Shown piece by piece: positions 60,730 through 64,000 of a DNA stretch of 64,000 bases (the stretch's first letter is position 1; each line of letters starts with the position of its first letter). This DNA is from Woeseiaceae bacterium (lineage in GTDB: Bacteria; Pseudomonadota; Gammaproteobacteria; Steroidobacterales; Woeseiaceae): the NCBI GenBank assembly GCA_028277185.1, contig JANQGQ010000038.1:1-64000 (forward strand), read 5' to 3'. The position numbers and the translations under genes were made by a program. The notes beneath the pieces were generated by a model, which was not told where the DNA came from, did no database searches, and saw nothing but the letters and a program-made list of their open reading frames with translations.

Positions 60730-63012
60730 TCAGTAAAAGCGCACGGTGCCCGTGAGCGTCCACGTGCGCGGTGCGCCGTAGAAGCCGATCACCGACGAGT
60801 CCACGGTCGGGAAGTTGTAGTTCGCGACGATGTACTCCTCGTCGGTCAGATTGCGGCCGTGAAACGTCATCGAGTAGCGGCCCTCGGCGGACGTCCAGCC
60901 TACGCTGGCATCCCACAGCGTATACGCCGGCTGATCGACCAGCGGGTCCGGGACCTCGAACTGGAAGGTGTCGTCGCGGTAGGCGACGAGAGTCGACAGT
61001 GCCAGATCGCCGTCCGCCGCAAACAGCCGGAACGGGAACTCGTAGCGCAGGTTCAGGCTGGCCGTGAGCTCCGGCGTGTTCTGGAACTCGCGCTCGTCGG
61101 AGATATCGATGAGGATCGGGTTGCCGTCGGCATCCTCGCCGCCGATGAGCCACTCGGTGTAGTCGGCGTCGATCCAGCCCAGGGCGAGGATGGCGGAGAA
61201 ATTGTCCGTAAACTGGCCGATCGCCTCGAACTCGGCGCCCATGATCTCGGCCTTGCCGGCGTTGGTGGTCGTACCCGCGAAGCCGTCCGGCTCACCGTCG
61301 TTGTCGTTGTCGAGGATGATCGAACCCGGCACCTGCACGTTCGTGTAGTCGGAGACGAAGAACGCGAAGTTGGTCTGCAGCCGGCCGCCGGGCCACACGG
61401 ACTTGGCCCCGATCTCGTAGGCCTGGACCTCCTCGGGCTCGAACCCTTCCCGTACCTCGGGAATGCCGTAAGCGCCGCGGGGATCGAAGCCGCCGCCCTT
61501 GAAGCCTTCGTTGTAAGACACGTAGAAGCGATGCTCATCCACGGGCGCCCAGGTCAGCGACGCACGCGGCGTGAAGTCGGAGTCCGTGCGGTTGCCGCGG
61601 AAGGTCGGCACGAACCCGGGAATCGGATCGGTGATCGAGATCGCGTCGTCGTTGCCGAAGAACGGCGAGCCCAGGCCTCCCGCAAAGCTCTCACGGGTAA
61701 CCGTGGCATCGCGCTCGTCTTCCGTGTAGCGGCCGCCGACCGACAGCGACAGCGTATCGCTGAGGTCATAGGTGTAGTCGCCGTAGACCGCCCAGGCGTT
61801 GGTGTCGTAGTCGCCGAGAGTGAACGAAGTCTGCAGATTGAAGATGATGACGTCGAACGCGTTGAAGGCATTGGCGTCGAGATAGTAGAGGCCGAAGATG
61901 CCGGCGGAACGGTCGCCCGAGAAGCTCGCCTGAAACTCCTGGCTGAACTGCTCGTTCTCGTAGATGACGGGCGCGTCGAAAGTGTTCTCAGGCAGGTTGT
62001 CGAAATCGATCAGGCCCTCGGAGTTGTCTTCGCGGGCAGCCGTGATCGACTTGAGTGTCCAGTTGTCGTTTAGATCCCACTCCACGTTCAGCGCAAGGCC
62101 GCCCTGATCCACGAGCGGATCGAGGCCTGCATTGGAACCCGGGATCGTCGAGATGCCGGCACGCGTATCGAAGACGTCGTCGAGCACTTCGGCGCCGGTG
62201 AAGCTGGGCAGCAGGCGGTGGCCGTGGCGGGGGGAGGAACGGTCTTCCGTGTAGTCGCCGGCGAGCCGTACGGACCAGTTGTCGGCCGGTTCCCATTCGG
62301 CGCTCAGCCGGATGCCGATGGTGTCCTTGTCGGCGTTCTCTTCGCCGGTGAACAGGTTGTCGCCGAAGCCGTCGCGGGTGAACGTGGCGGCCGTGCCCCC
62401 GATACGAAAGTTATCGGCCAGCGGCAGCGAGCCCTTGACGATGAGATCGAGCTGATTGAAGTCGCCTACGGCGCCGCGAATCTCCAGCTCCGGCCGGTCG
62501 GCGAGGCGGCGGGTAACGTACTTGACGGCCCCGCCGATCGTGTTGCGGCCGTAGAGCGTGCCCTGCGGACCGCGCAGCACCTCGACGCGCTCGACGTCGT
62601 AGATGTCGAACACGGTGCCCTGGGGGCGCGCCAGATAGACGTCGTCGAGGTAGATGCCCACGCCGCCTTCGAATCCGGCAAGCGGATCCTGCTGGCCGAC
62701 GCCGCGGATGTACGCGGTCAGCGTGGTATTGGTGGCCCGCGATACTTCGAGGGTCGTGTTGGGCGTCGTCTGGCTGAGCGCCGTAATGTCGATCGCGCCG
62801 ATGCCTTCGAGGAACTCGCCCGAGAACGCCGATACCGCGATCGGCACGTCCTGCAGCGATTCCTCGCGCCGGCGTGCGGTCACTACGACTTCCTCGAGCG
62901 CGCCCTCTGAGGCGCTGCTCTGGGCTTCCGCCGGCTCGGCGGTGAACATAATTGCGGTAAGCGGCAGCACGGACAGTGCGGCAGCCCGCGCCATGACGAA
63001 CGTCCTGGACAT
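60730..63012 (-). CDS. TonB-dependent outer-membrane receptor
   Basis: 760 residues from ATG 63012 (AGGGGGG upstream). Signal peptide MSRTFVMARAAALSVLPLTAIMFTAEPAEA, TonB-box region EEVVVTARRREESLQDVPIAVSAFSGE, plug domain (IDITALSQTTPNTTLEVSRATNTTLTAYIRGVGQQDP... VEVLRGPQGTLYGRNTIGGAVKYVTRR) and a long beta-barrel ending VIGFYGAPRTWTLTGTVRFY (terminal aromatic). Of the subclass associated with hydrophobic or aromatic compounds in sphingomonads and gammaproteobacteria rather than siderophores (inference). Two TetR operator copies lie in front. Confidence 0.93.
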   Translation of the reverse strand: MSRTFVMARAAALSVLPLTAIMFTAEPAEAQSSASEGALEEVVVTARRREESLQDVPIAVSAFSGEFLEGIGAIDITALSQTTPNTTLEVSRATNTTLTAYIRGVGQQDPLAGFEGGVGIYLDDVYLARPQGTVFDIYDVERVEVLRGPQGTLYGRNTIGGAVKYVTRRLADRPELEIRGAVGDFNQLDLIVKGSLPLADNFRIGGTAATFTRDGFGDNLFTGEENADKDTIGIRLSAEWEPADNWSVRLAGDYTEDRSSPRHGHRLLPSFTGAEVLDDVFDTRAGISTIPGSNAGLDPLVDQGGLALNVEWDLNDNWTLKSITAAREDNSEGLIDFDNLPENTFDAPVIYENEQFSQEFQASFSGDRSAGIFGLYYLDANAFNAFDVIIFNLQTSFTLGDYDTNAWAVYGDYTYDLSDTLSLSVGGRYTEDERDATVTRESFAGGLGSPFFGNDDAISITDPIPGFVPTFRGNRTDSDFTPRASLTWAPVDEHRFYVSYNEGFKGGGFDPRGAYGIPEVREGFEPEEVQAYEIGAKSVWPGGRLQTNFAFFVSDYTNVQVPGSIILDNDNDGEPDGFAGTTTNAGKAEIMGAEFEAIGQFTDNFSAILALGWIDADYTEWLIGGEDADGNPILIDISDEREFQNTPELTASLNLRYEFPFRLFAADGDLALSTLVAYRDDTFQFEVPDPLVDQPAYTLWDASVGWTSAEGRYSMTFHGRNLTDEEYIVANYNFPTVDSSVIGFYGAPRTWTLTGTVRFY

Positions 63013-63050
63013 GATATTCCCCCCTTCGATTTGCATCGGGTGCACGACCC

Positions 63051-63100
63051 GATATTCAACGAACGTTGGACAAAGATTAATTGAACGTCCGTTGAATATC
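63051..63100. promoter_or_regulatory. TetR operator pair upstream of the TonB receptor
   Basis: TTCAACGAACGTTGGA (63055-63070) and TTGAACGTCCGTTGAA (63081-63096), 26 bases apart, within a larger mirror: GATATTCAACG (63051-63061) against CGTTGAATATC (63090-63100). Same motif as upstream of the tetR gene. Confidence 0.8.
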
Positions 63101-63137
63101 AACCGTGGCCGAAACCGCGCCGCGGTCCCGGTCCGGG

Positions 63138-63797
63138 TCAGTCGCGACTGGCCAGCGCGCGGAAACCGGCGGCCAGGAAATGCGGCATGCGCTTGCTGAT
63201 GGCGCGCATGTCCGAGGAGCGGCAGATGCCGCCCGAGAGGTTGTCGATGCGGCCGGTCTCGGCGAAGGTCAGCGTCAGAGCCCCGGAGAGGAAGTGATAG
63301 CTCCAATAGAGATCGGCCTCGGAGACGTCGGGCAGGGCCTTCCTGAGCGCCTCGATGAAGCGCGAGACCAGCGGGTCGAAGTAACGCGTCATCAGTTCGC
63401 CGCCCCATTCGGGGGAGCTGTTGATCTGGGCGATGAGCTGGAAGTAGTGCGTCCAGTCTTCGTGCTCGGTGGCAAGCAGGTCGAGCAGCGGGCTCGTGAA
63501 CGCTCCGATGATCTCCTCGACCGTCGGCGCGTCGTCCGGGTGCCGGCGCTCGACGGCCTCCAGCGCCTGAAGTCTGAGATCGTTCAGCGTCTCGACCCGG
63601 CGCAGCATCACCTGATCGAAGAGATCGCGCTTCGACTTGAAGTGGTAGTACGCAAGCGATACGTCGGCGCCGGCCTGACGCATGATCTGGCGGACGGATA
63701 CGCCCTCGTAGCCGCGTTGCGCGAAGAGTTCCTCGGCGGCGTCGAGGATTCGATTACGGGTCTGCTGCCTTTGTTCTGCTTTTTGCCTGACGGCCAT
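63138..63797 (-). CDS. TetR/AcrR-family repressor
   Basis: 219 residues. N-terminal helix-turn-helix ILDAAEELFAQRGYEGVSVRQIMRQAGADVSLAYYHFKSKRDLFDQV, C-terminal ligand domain about 80-219 with TetR_C-like DWTHYFQLIAQINSSPEWGGELMTRYFDPLVSRFIEALRKAL. It lies between the TonB receptor and a probable acyl-CoA ligase, with palindromic operators on both sides, so it most likely represses both and itself, sensing a ligand such as an acyl-CoA or an imported hydrophobic compound (inference). Confidence 0.92.
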   Translation of the reverse strand: MAVRQKAEQRQQTRNRILDAAEELFAQRGYEGVSVRQIMRQAGADVSLAYYHFKSKRDLFDQVMLRRVETLNDLRLQALEAVERRHPDDAPTVEEIIGAFTSPLLDLLATEHEDWTHYFQLIAQINSSPEWGGELMTRYFDPLVSRFIEALRKALPDVSEADLYWSYHFLSGALTLTFAETGRIDNLSGGICRSSDMRAISKRMPHFLAAGFRALASRD

Positions 63798-63844
63798 GGC
63801 GGTTCTCGTGTGTTCGTGGCACCGTGCCTGATGCGCGTTTGAAA

Positions 63845-63885
63845 TTCAACGAACGCTCAACTAATATTCAACGATCGTTGAATAT
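63845..63885. promoter_or_regulatory. TetR operator pair upstream of tetR and the divergent gene
   Basis: TTCAACGAACGCTCAA (63845-63860) and TTCAACGATCGTTGAA (63867-63882); the second is the core of a perfect 22-base palindrome (63864-63885). Located 48-88 bases before the tetR start and 50 bases before the right-edge ATG. Confidence 0.85.
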
Positions 63886-63934
63886 CTGCTATTGCCGGTA
63901 GTGCCCGGCACAGCAGTCGCTGGGGGAACGTCGA

Positions 63935-64000
63935 ATGGCCTGGTTTGCGCCGAAGCCTTTGCTGCTGCCTGATGTCATTGCGCTCAACGCAGAATACCTG
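63935..64000 (+). CDS. 5' end of a probable AMP-dependent acyl-CoA ligase
   Basis: GGGGGA precedes ATG 63935; the 22 codons up to the window edge read MAWFAPKPLLLPDVIALNAE and YL, resembling the start of adenylate-forming ligases (LPDxIxxNAxxxPD). Cut by the window end; identity is tentative. Divergent from tetR and under the same operators. Confidence 0.4.
   Translation, partial: MAWFAPKPLLLPDVIALNAEYL

Overview
The window is high-GC, densely coded bacterial DNA that reads as a heterotrophic gammaproteobacterium, possibly marine or soil. This is an inference from gene content: a GlyGly-CTERM-like rhombotail lipoprotein, two PEP-CTERM proteins, a TonB-dependent receptor with its own TetR regulator, malate synthase G beside isocitrate lyase, and MetA beside MetY. 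No rRNA, tRNA, CRISPR array, transposase, integrase or replication origin was seen.

Layout. 1-6.2 kb: a truncated phytase-like/esterase-like secreted protein, two lipoproteins, an HTH regulator, a TPR protein and a cysteine-synthase-type PLP enzyme. 6.3-13.6 kb: a MacB-type efflux/lipoprotein-type ABC exporter operon (adaptor, ATPase, permease) divergent from an NtrC-family response regulator and its histidine kinase; a canonical sigma-54 promoter lies before the adaptor. 13.7-14.7 kb: a DUF6134 protein and a decayed DCC-family thiol oxidoreductase. 15.2-17.4 kb: an A/T-richer accessory islet with a possibly 5'-truncated unknown gene, a HigBA-type toxin-antitoxin pair with promoter and operator, and a frameshifted small gene. 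17.4-20.7 kb: TMEM175-like channel, double SnoaL protein, HxlR regulator with duplicated operator, LytTR membrane regulator. 20.7-23.1 kb: metA-metY.

23.1-31.3 kb is the most interesting block: a tightly coupled run of a Rieske oxygenase of the quaternary-ammonium type, two tandem phytoene-desaturase-like flavoproteins, a GcvT-like folate methyltransferase, a secreted nitrilase-fold protein lacking the catalytic Cys, and an amine-oxidase-like flavoprotein. It looks like a catabolic or demethylation pathway whose substrate I cannot name. 31.4-32 kb: RHH/Doc toxin-antitoxin. 32.1-38.8 kb: peptide deformylase, amidohydrolase plus SDR, a thiolase/MaoC/MDR set and an SRPBCC protein.

38.8-47.5 kb: a PEP-CTERM protein with a sigma-54-like promoter, a ScfR/RamB-type regulator divergent from aceA-glcB (glyoxylate shunt) with three phased repeats between them, then modABC (molybdate uptake). 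47.5-53.9 kb: DUF481 and TraF-like envelope proteins, a diguanylate cyclase, and AraC/NmrA/DUF1772 genes. 54-60.7 kb: a PEP-CTERM protein, a divergent metallophosphoesterase with a type I secretion tail, a racemase/desulfhydrase pair, RraA and a GlcD-like oxidase. 60.7-64 kb: TonB-dependent receptor, TetR regulator and the first codons of a probable acyl-CoA ligase, tied together by four copies of one palindromic operator.
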